Shown piece after piece: positions 18,013 to 27,308 of a stretch of 64,000 bases of DNA. The position numbers and the translations under genes are program-made. The number at the start of each line of letters is the position of its first letter. The first letter of the stretch is position 1. Below the pieces are notes generated by a model that searched no databases, was not told where the DNA came from, and saw nothing but the letters and a program-made list of their open reading frames with translations. This stretch comes from Variovorax sp. V93 (GTDB lineage: Bacteria; Pseudomonadota; Gammaproteobacteria; Burkholderiales; Burkholderiaceae_C). The DNA is taken from positions 4,939,001 to 5,003,000 of the forward strand of contig NZ_AP028669.1 of NCBI RefSeq assembly GCF_041154485.1. The letters are read 5' to 3'.

Positions 18013-18683
18013 AGGCCTGGGTCTACAACGAGGAGCGCGAGCTCGACGCGGCGCAGTTCGCCGACTACCTGGACCCGGCCACCACCGCGGTCGTGTCCAT
18101 CGACATGCACCGGGGCCACCTGGACGACAGCCCCGACTGCCCCTGCCCCGCCCCGCGGGCGCGCGACGTGGTGGCGCCCATCGACACCTTCCATGACGCG
18201 GTGCGCGCGCTGGGCGTGCGCATCGTGCACATCAGGTCGGTGCTGCGGCCCGGCGGCGTGGACGACGTCCACGGCATTCCGTCCGCATGGCGGCGCACCT
18301 TTCCGCTGCACGTGGGCGCAATACCGAATGCCGACGCGCACGCCATCGAAGGCTCGAAGTGGACCGAGTGGGTCACGCGCGTTGCGCCCGGCGACATGCG
18401 CGTGGACAGCAAGCGGCGCCTCTCGGCCTTCTACCCGACCGACCTCGACTTTCTGCTGCGCAACCAGCGCATCGAGACGGTGGTGCTCAACGGCGGCTTC
18501 ACGGACTGCTGCGTGCTCAACACGGCCTTCGACGCCAGCAACCGCAACTACCGCGTGATCGTGCTGCGCGACCTGGTGCGCGGCACCGATGCGCATCTGG
18601 AAGGCGCGGCGCTTGCGATGGTGTCGCTGCACCTGGGGCTGGTGCTCGACTCGGCTGAAATGCTGCGACAGTGGCGCCGCTGA
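18009..18683 (+). CDS. Isochorismatase-family cysteine hydrolase
   Basis: A 224-residue hydrolase with the D-K-C triad: D32 in VVSIDMHRGH, K135 in DSKRRLSAFY and C168 in GFTDCCVL. This fold includes RutB, biuret hydrolase, N-carbamoylsarcosine amidase and nicotinamidase, all cleaving amide or carbamoyl bonds. An acidic and Cys/Pro-rich insertion (DDSPDCPCPAP) follows the first strand. It is only distantly similar to RutB, so it is not simply a duplicate. As the last gene of the importer operon it probably hydrolyses the imported compound or a product of the oxygenase; the exact substrate is unknown. Confidence 0.88.
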   Translation: MKAWVYNEERELDAAQFADYLDPATTAVVSIDMHRGHLDDSPDCPCPAPRARDVVAPIDTFHDAVRALGVRIVHIRSVLRPGGVDDVHGIPSAWRRTFPLHVGAIPNADAHAIEGSKWTEWVTRVAPGDMRVDSKRRLSAFYPTDLDFLLRNQRIETVVLNGGFTDCCVLNTAFDASNRNYRVIVLRDLVRGTDAHLEGAALAMVSLHLGLVLDSAEMLRQWRR

Positions 18684-18687
18684 AAAG

Positions 18688-19437
18688 CTAGCCGAGCCAG
18701 CGGCGCGCCACGGCCTGCATGTCGCCCTGCGCAGCCTCCCACACCAGCTCCGGCGCCGCCACGTGCACACCCGGCGGCGCGATGCGCAGCGCCAGGTCGA
18801 CCAGCTCGGCCACCTTCGACGCACGCACCGGCTGCTCGCTCGTCGGCACCATGAAGCGCACGATCGAGAGCATCCACGCCGCGAGCCTTTCGGCGGGGTT
18901 GGCGAACTTCGCGTTGAGCGGCTTGCGCGCCGAGCGCACGAGGATCACGCGGTCGAAGCCGTTGGCGACCACGGCCTGCTCGTCGAGGCTCGCAAGGCCG
19001 CGCTTGAGCGCCTCGGGCAGCTTGCCCTGGTCGTGCGGCTGCACGATGGCCAGCGTTTGCACGCCGCAGGCGCGCAGCCAGCGCGCGAGCTCGGGCAGGT
19101 CCGAAGGCTGCGGCACCCAGAGCGCGCGTTCGCGGTCGTGGTAGAGCCGCGGCGGGTCGAAGGCGATGACCGCGCTGTCGGCCGATATCAGCGGCCATTG
19201 CGCGATCGGCAGGCCGGGGGCGAGGTAGGTTTCAACGCCGCGCAGCCCGTCGCGTATGGGCTCGCGCGCCAGCACGCGCGCATGGGCGAAGCGGTGGCTG
19301 CCCGCAAGCCGGCGCAGCAGCTCCTGGCCCAAGGCGCCGGTCGCGCCGGCCATCAGCAGCGTGCCGGCGCCTGCCGCCGCAGCGGGCAATGCTGCGCGGT
19401 TCGCGCCTTGCAGCGCATGGAGAGGATCGAGGGCCAT
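18688..19437 (-). CDS. NAD(P)-binding Rossmann-fold protein (atypical SDR)
   Basis: A 249-residue protein with an N-terminal nucleotide-binding motif LMAGATGALGQELL and a general NmrA/atypical-SDR layout. The usual YxxxK catalytic pair is not obvious, suggesting a non-catalytic or nonstandard role. It converges with the amidohydrolase gene with only 4 bases between the stops and no terminator visible. Function unknown. Confidence 0.75.
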   Translation of the reverse strand: MALDPLHALQGANRAALPAAAAGAGTLLMAGATGALGQELLRRLAGSHRFAHARVLAREPIRDGLRGVETYLAPGLPIAQWPLISADSAVIAFDPPRLYHDRERALWVPQPSDLPELARWLRACGVQTLAIVQPHDQGKLPEALKRGLASLDEQAVVANGFDRVILVRSARKPLNAKFANPAERLAAWMLSIVRFMVPTSEQPVRASKVAELVDLALRIAPPGVHVAAPELVWEAAQGDMQAVARRWLG

Positions 19438-19484
19438 GGAGCCTTCTATGCTAACTTCGGCTTCCTTCTGCGGAGGTAATGCAA

Positions 19485-20087
19485 ATGACGATGATGAAAC
19501 GCTGGCTCCTGATTCTTGCAGCGGCGCTGTCGCTGAGCGGCTGCGGCTACAACCAGTTCCAGTCGCTCGACGAGGCCAGCAAGTCGGCCTGGAGCGAGGT
19601 GCTCAACCAGTACCAGCGGCGCGCCGACCTGGTGCCCAACATCGTGGCCACCGTGAAAGGCGAGGCCAGCTTCGAGCAGGACACGCTCACCAAGGTGATC
19701 GAGGCGCGCGCCAAGGCCACCTCGATCCAGGTCTCGCCCGAGACGCTCAACAACCCCGAGGCCTTCAACAAGTTCCAGCAGGCGCAGGGCGAGCTTTCCT
19801 CGGCGCTCTCGCGGCTCATGGTGGTGGCGGAACGCTATCCGGAGCTGAAGGCCAACCAGGCCTTCCGCGACCTGCGCGTGACGCTCGAAGGCACCGAGAA
19901 CCGCATCACCGTGGCGCGCAACCGCTACATCCAGACGGTGCAGGAGTACAACGTGCTGGCGCGCAGCTTCCCGACCAACATCACGGCCAAGATCTTCAGC
20001 TACCAGCCCAAGCCCAACTTCTCGGTGCAGAACGAAGCGCAGATCTCGACGCCGCCCACGGTCGATTTCAGTGCACCTAAAAAGTAA
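19485..20087 (+). CDS. LemA-family lipoprotein
   Basis: A 200-residue LemA protein. The N-terminus is a lipoprotein signal with lipobox LSGC (C20). The body is the helical LemA domain, with WSEVLNQYQRRADLVPNIV and ENRITVARNRYIQTVQEYN. LemA proteins are membrane-linked and often paired with TPM-domain proteins; their role is poorly understood. The ATG at 19485 was preferred over one 6 bases earlier because GGAGGT then has good spacing. First of three genes with two TPM proteins downstream. Confidence 0.92.
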   Translation: MTMMKRWLLILAAALSLSGCGYNQFQSLDEASKSAWSEVLNQYQRRADLVPNIVATVKGEASFEQDTLTKVIEARAKATSIQVSPETLNNPEAFNKFQQAQGELSSALSRLMVVAERYPELKANQAFRDLRVTLEGTENRITVARNRYIQTVQEYNVLARSFPTNITAKIFSYQPKPNFSVQNEAQISTPPTVDFSAPKK

Positions 20088-20099
20088 GACGCCCGCCTG

Positions 20100-21032
20100 A
20101 TGGCTCTTGCCCTCTTCCGCCGCGCACTGGCCACCGTCCTGCTGGCTGCGGCCGCATGGGGCGGTCTTGCGGCGGCGGCATGGGCGCAGGGCCTGCTGCC
20201 GGTGCCGGCGCTCACGGCGCGGGTGATCGACCAGACGCAGACGCTGGCCGACTCCGAGCGCGCCGATCTCGAAGCCAAGCTGGCCGCATTCGAACAGCGC
20301 AAGGGCTCGCAGATGGTGGTGCTGATGGTGCCCACCACCGAGCCCGAAGACATTGCGAGCTATGCCAACCGCGTGGGCAACGCCTGGAAGATCGGGCGCA
20401 AGGAGGTCGGCGACGGCATCCTGGTGATCGTGGCCAAGAACGACCGCAAGATGCGCATCGAAGTGGCCAAGGCACTCGAGGGCGCAGTGCCCGACCTGGC
20501 GGCCATCCGCATCATCGACGAGGAGATGAAGCCGCGCTTTCGCAACAACGACTTCGCGGGCGGGCTGAACGCGGCCGTGGCCCGGCTCATCGGGCTGGTC
20601 GACGGCGAGGCGCTGCCCGCGCCTTCCAGTGGCGACGGCGGCAAGGATTCCAGCGAAGGCATCGACTGGGAGAACCTCGCGATCTTCCTGTTCGTGGGCG
20701 TCTTCATCGCGGCGCCGATCGTGCGCTCGATCGTCGGCAAGAAGCTGGGCTCGGTGGTCATGGGCGGCGGCATCGGCGTGATTGCCTTCCTCATCACGAC
20801 CAGCATCGTCATCGCGGTGCTGGCGGGCCTGGCGGCGCTGATGGTGTCGCTGTTCTCGGCCGTGGCTGCGACGAGCCCGGGACGCCGCGGCGGTGGTGGT
20901 GGCGGCTTCGGTGGTTGGGGCGGCGGCGGTGGCGGCGGCTGGAGCAGCGGCGGCAGCAGCGGTGGCGGCGGTGGCTTCAGCTCCGGCGGCGGCGGCGATT
21001 TCGGGGGCGGCGGCGCCTCGGGGGACTGGTAG
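20100..21032 (+). CDS. TPM-domain protein, YgcG-like, with Gly-rich tail
   Basis: A 310-residue protein with a signal peptide (cleavage near AAAWAQG), a periplasmic TPM domain (ARVIDQTQTLADSERADLEAKL, IVAKNDRKMRIEVAKALEG), about two membrane helices around residues 195-265, and a C-terminus dominated by Gly and Ser repeats. This is the YgcG/psb32 architecture. The Gly-rich tail is low complexity and probably flexible. It follows LemA by 12 bases and precedes a second TPM gene by 2 bases, so the three are co-transcribed. Confidence 0.9.
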   Translation: MALALFRRALATVLLAAAAWGGLAAAAWAQGLLPVPALTARVIDQTQTLADSERADLEAKLAAFEQRKGSQMVVLMVPTTEPEDIASYANRVGNAWKIGRKEVGDGILVIVAKNDRKMRIEVAKALEGAVPDLAAIRIIDEEMKPRFRNNDFAGGLNAAVARLIGLVDGEALPAPSSGDGGKDSSEGIDWENLAIFLFVGVFIAAPIVRSIVGKKLGSVVMGGGIGVIAFLITTSIVIAVLAGLAALMVSLFSAVAATSPGRRGGGGGGFGGWGGGGGGGWSSGGSSGGGGGFSSGGGGDFGGGGASGDW

Positions 21033-21034
21033 GC

Positions 21035-21559
21035 ATGGCAACGGCAACGCTTTTCTCGAAGCTGGCCCGCATCTGGCGCCACCAGTGGATGGATGAAGCC
21101 GATGTGCGGCGCGTGCTGCCCGATGCCGCCATGGAACGCCTCGCGGCGCGCGTGGCCGCGAGCGAGCGCCGCCACAGCGGCGAGATCCGCATCTGCGTGG
21201 AGGCGGGCCTGCCATGGTCCTACCTGCGGCGCGATGCTTCGGCGCGCGAGCGTGCCGTCACGCTGTTCGGCAAGCTGCGCGTGTGGGACACCGAGCACAA
21301 CAACGGCGTGCTGATCTACCTGCTGCTGGCCGAGCATGCGATCGAGATCGTGGCCGACCGCGGCATCGATGCGCGCGTCGACGATGCCGAATGGGCCGCA
21401 ATGGCGCAGCGCATGGGCGCGGCCTTCCGCGAAGGCCGCTTCGAGGACGGGCTCACGCAGGCGCTGGAAGAGATGTCGGCCTTGCTGGTGGCGCACTTTC
21501 CGTTGGCCGAGGACGCACCCGACACCAACGAACTGCCCGACGAGCCTGTGGTTCTTTGA
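21035..21559 (+). CDS. Short TPM-domain protein
   Basis: A 174-residue second TPM protein without a signal peptide or membrane helix. The TPM fold is seen in SGEIRICVEAGLP, LFGKLRVWDTEHNNGVLIYLLLAEHAIEIVADRGID and FREGRFEDGLTQALEEM. It starts 2 bases after the upstream TPM stop. LemA-TPM-TPM trios are recurrent; the short partner presumably acts on the cytoplasmic face, but its role is unknown. Confidence 0.88.
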   Translation: MATATLFSKLARIWRHQWMDEADVRRVLPDAAMERLAARVAASERRHSGEIRICVEAGLPWSYLRRDASARERAVTLFGKLRVWDTEHNNGVLIYLLLAEHAIEIVADRGIDARVDDAEWAAMAQRMGAAFREGRFEDGLTQALEEMSALLVAHFPLAEDAPDTNELPDEPVVL

Positions 21560-21564
21560 ATTTC

Positions 21565-21667
21565 ACCCTCCCCTCCCGGGGGAGGGCCGGGGTGGGGGCA
21601 AGCGGCGTTGGCAGTGGGCACGCTCTGCCTGCCCCCATCCCAGCCTTCCCCCGGAGGGGGAAGGAGC
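21565..21667. repeat. REP/BIME-like palindromic repeat, family 1, copy B
   Basis: Same two-armed structure as copy A, in the opposite orientation. It fills the convergent space between the TPM gene and pdeM and may terminate both. Confidence 0.8.
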
Positions 21668-21674
21668 TAAATCC

Positions 21675-22358
21675 TTACTCCGATGACGGCAGCGCCCACA
21701 CGGCCGCGCCGCCCACTGCGTAGAAACGCCGCCCCGGCGCACGCTCCATCAGCCACCCGCCCGTGAACTCGCCAAACGCCGGCAGCACGGCCTGCTGCGC
21801 ATCGCTTGCAAAGCACGGCAGCCGCACGCTGTCGCGTCCCGGGCCATGCAGCCTGCACACGGGATGCAGGTGCCCCGCGAGCACGAAGTGCGTGGCATGC
21901 GCCTGCGGATGGTGGCAGCAGGCAAAAGGCCCGAGCAGATAGGGCTCGTCGACCACCTCGATACCGAGCGCGGCGGGCGGATCGCCCGCGCGGCTGTCGT
22001 GGTTGCCCCGCACCAGCACCATGCCGACGGAGGCATGCGCGGCGCGCCAGGCGGCCAGCGCCGCCAGCACCTGCGGCGTGCGCGCCTGCGCCGCATGCAG
22101 GAAATCGCCAAGGAACACGATGCGCTGCGGCGCATGGGCCGCGACGAGCGCGTCGAGCCGCGCCAGGTTCTGTTGCGTGGTGCCGCCCGGCACCGGCTGG
22201 CCGAGCGCGCGGTAGGTCGCGGCCTTGCCGATGTGCAGGTCGGCAATGAACAGCACGCGGCCTTCGGGCCACCAGACGGCATGCTCGGGCAACAGGTGCA
22301 ACAGTTCGCCGGCCCACTGGACGGGGAGCGCCGATGCGGGGAGATTCGAAGCGGTCAC
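21675..22358 (-). CDS. pdeM: Ligase-associated endonuclease PdeM
   Basis: A metallophosphoesterase-fold protein of 227 residues with the metal-binding blocks FIADLHIGK, GDFLH, RGNHD and LAGHLHP in order. PdeM is a nuclease repeatedly found with an ATP-dependent ligase, an Lhr-like helicase and an MBL-fold exonuclease in a bacterial DNA-damage module, whose other three genes lie about 500 bases away. The GTG start (VTASNLPAS) was chosen because the frame further upstream enters the divergent promoter hairpin. It is separated from the rest of the module by trxC on the opposite strand. Confidence 0.88.
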   Translation of the reverse strand: MTASNLPASALPVQWAGELLHLLPEHAVWWPEGRVLFIADLHIGKAATYRALGQPVPGGTTQQNLARLDALVAAHAPQRIVFLGDFLHAAQARTPQVLAALAAWRAAHASVGMVLVRGNHDSRAGDPPAALGIEVVDEPYLLGPFACCHHPQAHATHFVLAGHLHPVCRLHGPGRDSVRLPCFASDAQQAVLPAFGEFTGGWLMERAPGRRFYAVGGAAVWALPSSE

Positions 22359-22376
22359 GGGCCACGAGTGTCGCAA

Positions 22377-22402
22377 AAGACGGCCGGGCCGGCGGCCGTC
22401 TT
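22377..22402. other. Perfect inverted repeat between pdeM and trxC
   Basis: AAGACGGCCG and CGGCCGTCTT form a perfect 10-base inverted repeat around GGCCGG, in the divergent promoter region of pdeM and trxC. It may be a protein-binding site or a transcript hairpin; it is not placed as a terminator for either gene. Confidence 0.5.
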
Positions 22403-22434
22403 GCAATTCACCCCGCGGACCCCAGTTCTTCGTC

Positions 22435-22884
22435 ATGACCGAAACGCCTTCGCTGCACATCGTCTGCCCGCACTGCCACACGACCAACCGCGTGCGCGCC
22501 GCGCAGCTGGGCAGTGCGCCCGACTGCGGCAGCTGCCACCGCGCGCTGTTCACCGGCCATTCCGCCGCGCTGCCGGACGAAAAGACCTTCGACCGCCACA
22601 TTGCGCGCAATGAAATCCCGGTGCTGGTGGACTTCTGGGCGCCCTGGTGCGGCCCCTGCCGCCAGATGGCGCCGGGCTACGAACAGGCTGCAGCCCAGCT
22701 CGAACCGCAGGTGCGGCTGGCCAAGGTGGACACGGAAGCCGTGCCGGCGCTGGGCGCGCGCTTCAACATTCGCAGCATCCCGACGCTGGCGCTGTTCCGC
22801 GGCGGCCGCGAAGTGGCGCGCCAGGCCGGCGCCATGGGCGCGGCGGACATCGTGCGCTGGGTCAAGGCGCACGGCGCGGGCTGA
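22435..22884 (+). CDS. trxC: Thioredoxin 2 (TrxC) with zinc-binding N-terminus
   Basis: A 149-residue cytosolic disulfide reductase. It has the zinc module typical of TrxC (C11, C14, C31, C34) followed by a thioredoxin domain with active site WCGPC (C72, C75) and the cis-proline segment SIPTL. TrxC is linked to oxidative stress in E. coli. It lies on the plus strand between pdeM and the helicase gene and converges with the helicase with only 6 bases between stops. Its placement inside a DNA-repair cluster may reflect insertion or shared stress expression. Confidence 0.95.
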   Translation: MTETPSLHIVCPHCHTTNRVRAAQLGSAPDCGSCHRALFTGHSAALPDEKTFDRHIARNEIPVLVDFWAPWCGPCRQMAPGYEQAAAQLEPQVRLAKVDTEAVPALGARFNIRSIPTLALFRGGREVARQAGAMGAADIVRWVKAHGAG

Positions 22885-22890
22885 GCACGC

Positions 22891-25656
22891 TCACAACGGC
22901 GGCAAGGGCCGCGACGGCCGCCTGCGTTCGCGGCGCGGCGCGGCCGGCGGCTTGCCCGGGCCTTCCTGGCCGAATGCGAGCGTGCGCTTCACGCGCTCCA
23001 CGCCCCCGGCCGTGACCACGCCGCCCGCGGCCTTTTCGAGCTGCTCGACCATGCGCGCGATGCGGTCGGCCACGTTCTCGTTCGACAGCTTCTCGCGGAA
23101 CAGCTCGACCATGAGCGGGAACGAGAACGGCGTGGGCCGCTCGAGCGGCTTCAGCACCAGCTGCTGAGCCGCCATGCGCGCGAGGCTGGCACCCAGGCGC
23201 CCGATCTCGAGTTCCTGCGCAAGCAGTTCCTGCTCGGCCTGCAGCAGCAGCTTGTTCGCCGGGTCGTACTTGCGGAACACCTCCCAGAACAGCGACGAGG
23301 AGGCCTGCAGTTGCCTGCTGCTGCGCTTCTCGCCCGGATAGCCCTGAAAGACCAGCCCCGAGACGCGCGCAATCTCGCGGAAGCGGCGCTGTGCCAGTTC
23401 GCCCGCGTTGAGCGAGGCCAGCACCTCGTGCAGCAGCGTGGCATGCGCATCCTCGCCCTGGGGCAGGCGCAGCACCTGCGGCAGCAGCGCGAGCCAGTCG
23501 ACCGGCGTGGCGCTCAGCAGCTCGAAGCCGTAGTCGTTCACCGCGATGGAGAAGGTGCGCGCCTCGTGCTGCGCCACGCGCCAGGCCAGCAGGCTCGCAA
23601 GCCCCATGTGCACGTGCCGGCCCGCGAAGGGATAGAGGAACAGGTGCGAACCTTCGCGCGTGGCGAGCGTTTCGGCCAGCAGGGTCTCGGGCGTGGGCAG
23701 GGCCGACCATTGCTGCTGGATCTCGAGCAGCGGCCGCACGCATTGCAGCTCGGGCGATGGATAGCGCCCCTCGCCGGCCAGCGCGAGCTGCTGCACCACT
23801 GCGTCGGCCAGCGTGGTCGACAGCGGCATGCGCCCGCCGTTCCAGCGCGGCACCGCGGCGCGCTTGCCAGTGGCGCGCCGCACCCAGGCCGTCATGTCGT
23901 GGATGCGCACGAGCTCGAGCAGCCGGCCGCCGAACAGGAAGCAGTCGCCGGGCTTCATGCGCGCGACAAAGCCCTCCTCGACGCTGCCGATCCTGGCGCC
24001 GCCCATGTACTGCACCGCCATGCTGGCGTCGCTCACGATGGTGCCGATGTTCATGCGGTGCCGCCGCGCAAGCCGCGCATCCGGCACGCGCCAGACGCCC
24101 TCTGCATCAGGCACCGCGCGGCGGTAATCAGGATAGGCGGCCAGCGAAGGCCCGCCCTGCGAGACGAAGGACAGACACCAGGCCCAGCTCTCGCGCGACA
24201 GATCCGCATAGGCGGCGGTGCCGCGCACTTCGGCATACAGATCGTCGGGCACGAAGCCGCCGCCGAGCGCCACCGTGACCAGATGCTGCACCAGCACGTC
24301 GAGCGGCTGCAGCGGCGTGTGGCGCGCCTCGATGTGGCCGGCCGCGATGGCCGCGCGCGCCGCGGCGCCTTCGACCATCTCGATGCTGTGCGTGGGCACG
24401 AGCGTGATGCGCGAGGGCTGGCCCGGCGCATGGCCCGAGCGCCCCGCGCGCTGCAGCAGCCGCGCCACGCCCTTGGGCGAGCCGATCTGCAGCACGCGTT
24501 CGACCGGCAGGAAGTCCACCCCCAGGTCCAGGCTCGAGGTGCAGACCACGGCCTTGAGTTCGCCGTTCTTGAGGCCCAGCTCGACCCACTCGCGCACCGC
24601 GCGGTCGAGCGAGCCGTGGTGCAGCGCGATGATGCCGGCCCATTCGGGCCGCGCCTCGAGCATGGCCTGGTACCAGATCTCCGATTGCGAGCGCGTGTTG
24701 GTGAACACCAGCGTGGTGCTGCTGGCGGCAATCTCGTCGAGCACCTGCGGCAGCATCGTGAGGCCCAGGTGGCCGCCCCACGGAAAGCGTTCGGCACGGC
24801 CGGGCAGCAGCGAATCGACCACCAGCTTCTTGGGCACCGCGCCCTGCACCAGCACGCCCTCTTCACGGCCCAGCAAGGCGTGCATGGCCTCCTGCAGGTT
24901 CCCCAGCGTGGCCGACATGCCCCACACGCACAACGAAGGATTCCAGCGCCTGAGCCGCGCGAGCGCCAGCTGCACCTGCACGCCGCGCTTGTTGCCAAGC
25001 AGCTCGTGCCATTCATCGACCACCACCATCCTCACGCGGCCCAGCACCTCGCTGGTATCGGCGCGTGCGAGCAGCAGCGACAGGCTCTCGGGCGTGGTGA
25101 CGAGCACGGTCGGCAGGCGCTCGTTCTGCGCGCTGCGCTCGGCCGGCGAGGTGTCGCCGCTGCGCGCGCCGGCGCTCCAGCGGTGCACGTCCGCACCCTG
25201 GGCTTCCATCGCCTCGAGCGGCTGCTGCAGCGCGCGCAGCGTGTCGGCCGCGAGCGCGCGCATGGGCGTGATCCACAGCACGGTGAGCGGCGGCGGCGTG
25301 GTCTTTCCGCTGCGCGAGGGTGGCGGTGCCGCGGACGAGAACGCCTGCAGCGCGCCGAGCCACACGGCGTAGGTCTTGCCTGCGCCGGTGGTCGCATGCA
25401 GCAGCCCCGAGCGCCCTGCAGCCACCGCCTTCCACACGTCGCGCTGGAACTTGAAAGGCTTCCAGCCGCGCGCTGCAAACCAGGCGTCGAGCGCCGCCTT
25501 GACTGCTGCTGCCCTGCTCCTTCCCCTTCCGGGGGAAGGCTGGGATGGGGGCACGCGGCCTTCGAGAGGCGGCGGATCCTTGATACGCCGCTGGCCCCCA
25601 CCCCGGCCCTCCCCCGGGAGGGGAGGGAGAGATGCGGGGTCCGGCTGCGTGGTCAT
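22891..25656 (-). CDS. Ligase-associated DEXH-box helicase (Lhr-like)
   Basis: A 921-residue superfamily 2 helicase of the Lhr type. Walker A is ATTGAGKT (about residues 88-95), the DExH box is [15 protein letters not shown], and motif VI is [12 protein letters not shown] winged-helix/Lhr-core C-terminal half follows. It belongs with the exonuclease and ligase encoded upstream in the same operon; start and ligase stop overlap (ATGA). Residues about 10-48 are encoded by a palindromic repeat, giving low-complexity Gly/Pro/Arg sequence before the real domain begins near [13 protein letters not shown]. No better start codon exists downstream, although a GTG inside the repeat is possible. Confidence 0.92.
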   Translation of the reverse strand: MTTQPDPASLPPLPGEGRGGGQRRIKDPPPLEGRVPPSQPSPGRGRSRAAAVKAALDAWFAARGWKPFKFQRDVWKAVAAGRSGLLHATTGAGKTYAVWLGALQAFSSAAPPPSRSGKTTPPPLTVLWITPMRALAADTLRALQQPLEAMEAQGADVHRWSAGARSGDTSPAERSAQNERLPTVLVTTPESLSLLLARADTSEVLGRVRMVVVDEWHELLGNKRGVQVQLALARLRRWNPSLCVWGMSATLGNLQEAMHALLGREEGVLVQGAVPKKLVVDSLLPGRAERFPWGGHLGLTMLPQVLDEIAASSTTLVFTNTRSQSEIWYQAMLEARPEWAGIIALHHGSLDRAVREWVELGLKNGELKAVVCTSSLDLGVDFLPVERVLQIGSPKGVARLLQRAGRSGHAPGQPSRITLVPTHSIEMVEGAAARAAIAAGHIEARHTPLQPLDVLVQHLVTVALGGGFVPDDLYAEVRGTAAYADLSRESWAWCLSFVSQGGPSLAAYPDYRRAVPDAEGVWRVPDARLARRHRMNIGTIVSDASMAVQYMGGARIGSVEEGFVARMKPGDCFLFGGRLLELVRIHDMTAWVRRATGKRAAVPRWNGGRMPLSTTLADAVVQQLALAGEGRYPSPELQCVRPLLEIQQQWSALPTPETLLAETLATREGSHLFLYPFAGRHVHMGLASLLAWRVAQHEARTFSIAVNDYGFELLSATPVDWLALLPQVLRLPQGEDAHATLLHEVLASLNAGELAQRRFREIARVSGLVFQGYPGEKRSSRQLQASSSLFWEVFRKYDPANKLLLQAEQELLAQELEIGRLGASLARMAAQQLVLKPLERPTPFSFPLMVELFREKLSNENVADRIARMVEQLEKAAGGVVTAGGVERVKRTLAFGQEGPGKPPAAPRRERRRPSRPLPPL
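25516..25632. repeat. REP/BIME-like palindromic repeat, family 1, copy C, inside the helicase coding region
   Basis: Shares the arms of copies A, B and D, with a slightly longer spacer. It lies wholly inside the 5' part of the helicase gene and stays open in frame, so it is translated as a Pro/Gly/Arg-rich segment. Confidence 0.8.
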
Positions 25657-27308
25657 GACGGCAGCAGCGCGGCCAGCGTCTGCAGGGTGTCGGCTTCCGC
25701 CACCGGCTTGTCCTCGCGCCAGCGCAGCATGCGCGGAAAGCGCACCGCGATGCCGCTCTTGTGGCGCGTGCTGCGCGCGATGCCTTCGAAGCCCAGCTCG
25801 AACACCAGCGTGGGCTTGACGCTCTTCACCGGGCCGAAGCTCTCGACGGTGGTCTTGCGGATGATCGCGTCCACGCGCGCCATCTCGGCGTCGGTGAGGC
25901 CCGAATAGGCCTTGGCAAAAGGCACGAGCTTGCGGCCTTCCTGTTCGGGCGGGCCGTCCCAGACGGCGAAGGTGTAGTCGGTGTAGAGGCTCGCGCGCCG
26001 GCCGTGGCCGCGCTGTGCGTAGACAAGCACGGCGTCGATGCTGAGCGGATCGATCTTCCACTTCCACCACACGCCCACGTCCTTGGTGCGGCCCACGCCG
26101 TACTGCGCGTCGCGGCGCTTGAGCATCATGCCCTCCACGCCCATGCTGCGCGCCGCTTCGCGCCGGCGTGCGAAGTCGCTCCACTCGATGCCGGTGAGCA
26201 TGGGGCTCGGCAGCAGCGAGGGATGCTGCATGCGCGTGACCAGCTCGTCGAGCAGCAGCCGGCGCTCCGATTGCGGCAGCGCGCGCAGGTCGCGCCCTTC
26301 CCATTCGAGGAGGTCGTAGGCCAGCAGCACCACCGGGATCTCGCGCAGCAGCTTCGCGCCCAGCGTCTTGCGGCCGATGCGCTTCTGCAGCTCCGCGAAG
26401 GGCTGCACCCGGTCGCCGCGCCAGACGGCAATCTCGCCGTCGAGCACTGTGCCGTCGGGCAGCGCATCGCCCAGCACGGCCAGCTCGGGGAAGCGCTCGG
26501 TCACCAGCTCCTCGCCGCGCGACCACAGCCATGCGGCGCCTGCGCGCTTGACCAGCTGCGCGCGGATGCCGTCCCACTTCCATTCGACGATCCAGTCGGC
26601 CGGCGGGCCGAGCACGGCATCGAATTGCTCGAGCGGCAGGTTGAAGGCATGCGCGAGAAAGAACGGGTAGGGCTGGCCGCTGGTCTTCTGCACCTGCTCC
26701 GCACCCGACTCCGGCGCGATCAGCGCGCGGTAGTCTTCCACGCGCGGCCGGCCGCCGATGTGGGTGTAGCCCATGAGGCGCTGCGCCACGCGCTTGGGAT
26801 CGATGCCGCCCACGCCCGCGAGCGCCTGCGTGACCTGCAGCTTCGACACGCCCACGCGGAAGGCGCCGGTGATGAGCTTGAAGTACACCAGCCGTTCTTC
26901 GGCCGCGAGCTGGCGCCACTGCGCGCGCAGCCGTGCGGGCAGTTCGTCGGGCGCCGCCTTGCCGGCCTCGCGCAGCGGCAGCAGGTGCTCCTCGACCCAG
27001 CGCGCCAGGCCGAGGTCGTGCGCCTCGGTGGGCGGCGGCAGCAGCAGCGCGATGGTTTCGGCCAGGTCGCCGACCGCCTCGTAGCTCTCGTCGAACAGCC
27101 ATTCGGGCAGGCCCGCGGCCTCCTGCGCGAGCAGCCGCAGCAATTTGGTGGGCACCAGCTGGCGCGGCTTGCCGCCAGCCAGGAAGTACACGGCCCACGC
27201 CGCATCGGCCGGATCGGCCTCGCGCAGGTAGCGCTGCAGCGCGGCCTGCTTGGCGAGGCTCGAAGTGCTGGCGTCGAGCTCGCGGTAGAGCGCGGCGAAC
27301 GCTTTCAT
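25653..27308 (-). CDS. ATP-dependent DNA ligase of the ligase-associated repair module
   Basis: A 551-residue ligase that seals nicks in DNA. An N-terminal helical DNA-binding domain (about 1-200) is followed by the adenylation domain with the nucleotidyl-accepting lysine in [10 protein letters not shown] (K244), [12 protein letters not shown] (motif III) and [16 protein letters not shown] (motif IV/V region), then an OB-fold domain ending in the C-terminal [13 protein letters not shown]. It is a bacterial accessory ligase, not the NAD-dependent LigA. Start and stop overlap the neighbouring exonuclease and helicase genes by ATGA on both sides. Confidence 0.94.
   Translation of the reverse strand: MKAFAALYRELDASTSSLAKQAALQRYLREADPADAAWAVYFLAGGKPRQLVPTKLLRLLAQEAAGLPEWLFDESYEAVGDLAETIALLLPPPTEAHDLGLARWVEEHLLPLREAGKAAPDELPARLRAQWRQLAAEERLVYFKLITGAFRVGVSKLQVTQALAGVGGIDPKRVAQRLMGYTHIGGRPRVEDYRALIAPESGAEQVQKTSGQPYPFFLAHAFNLPLEQFDAVLGPPADWIVEWKWDGIRAQLVKRAGAAWLWSRGEELVTERFPELAVLGDALPDGTVLDGEIAVWRGDRVQPFAELQKRIGRKTLGAKLLREIPVVLLAYDLLEWEGRDLRALPQSERRLLLDELVTRMQHPSLLPSPMLTGIEWSDFARRREAARSMGVEGMMLKRRDAQYGVGRTKDVGVWWKWKIDPLSIDAVLVYAQRGHGRRASLYTDYTFAVWDGPPEQEGRKLVPFAKAYSGLTDAEMARVDAIIRKTTVESFGPVKSVKPTLVFELGFEGIARSTRHKSGIAVRFPRMLRWREDKPVAEADTLQTLAALLPS

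Noticed and set aside
23311..25908. An 865-codon plus-strand frame opposite the helicase gene
   Set aside because: His/Arg/Gln-rich composition with no domain pattern; the helicase on the other strand has complete motifs.
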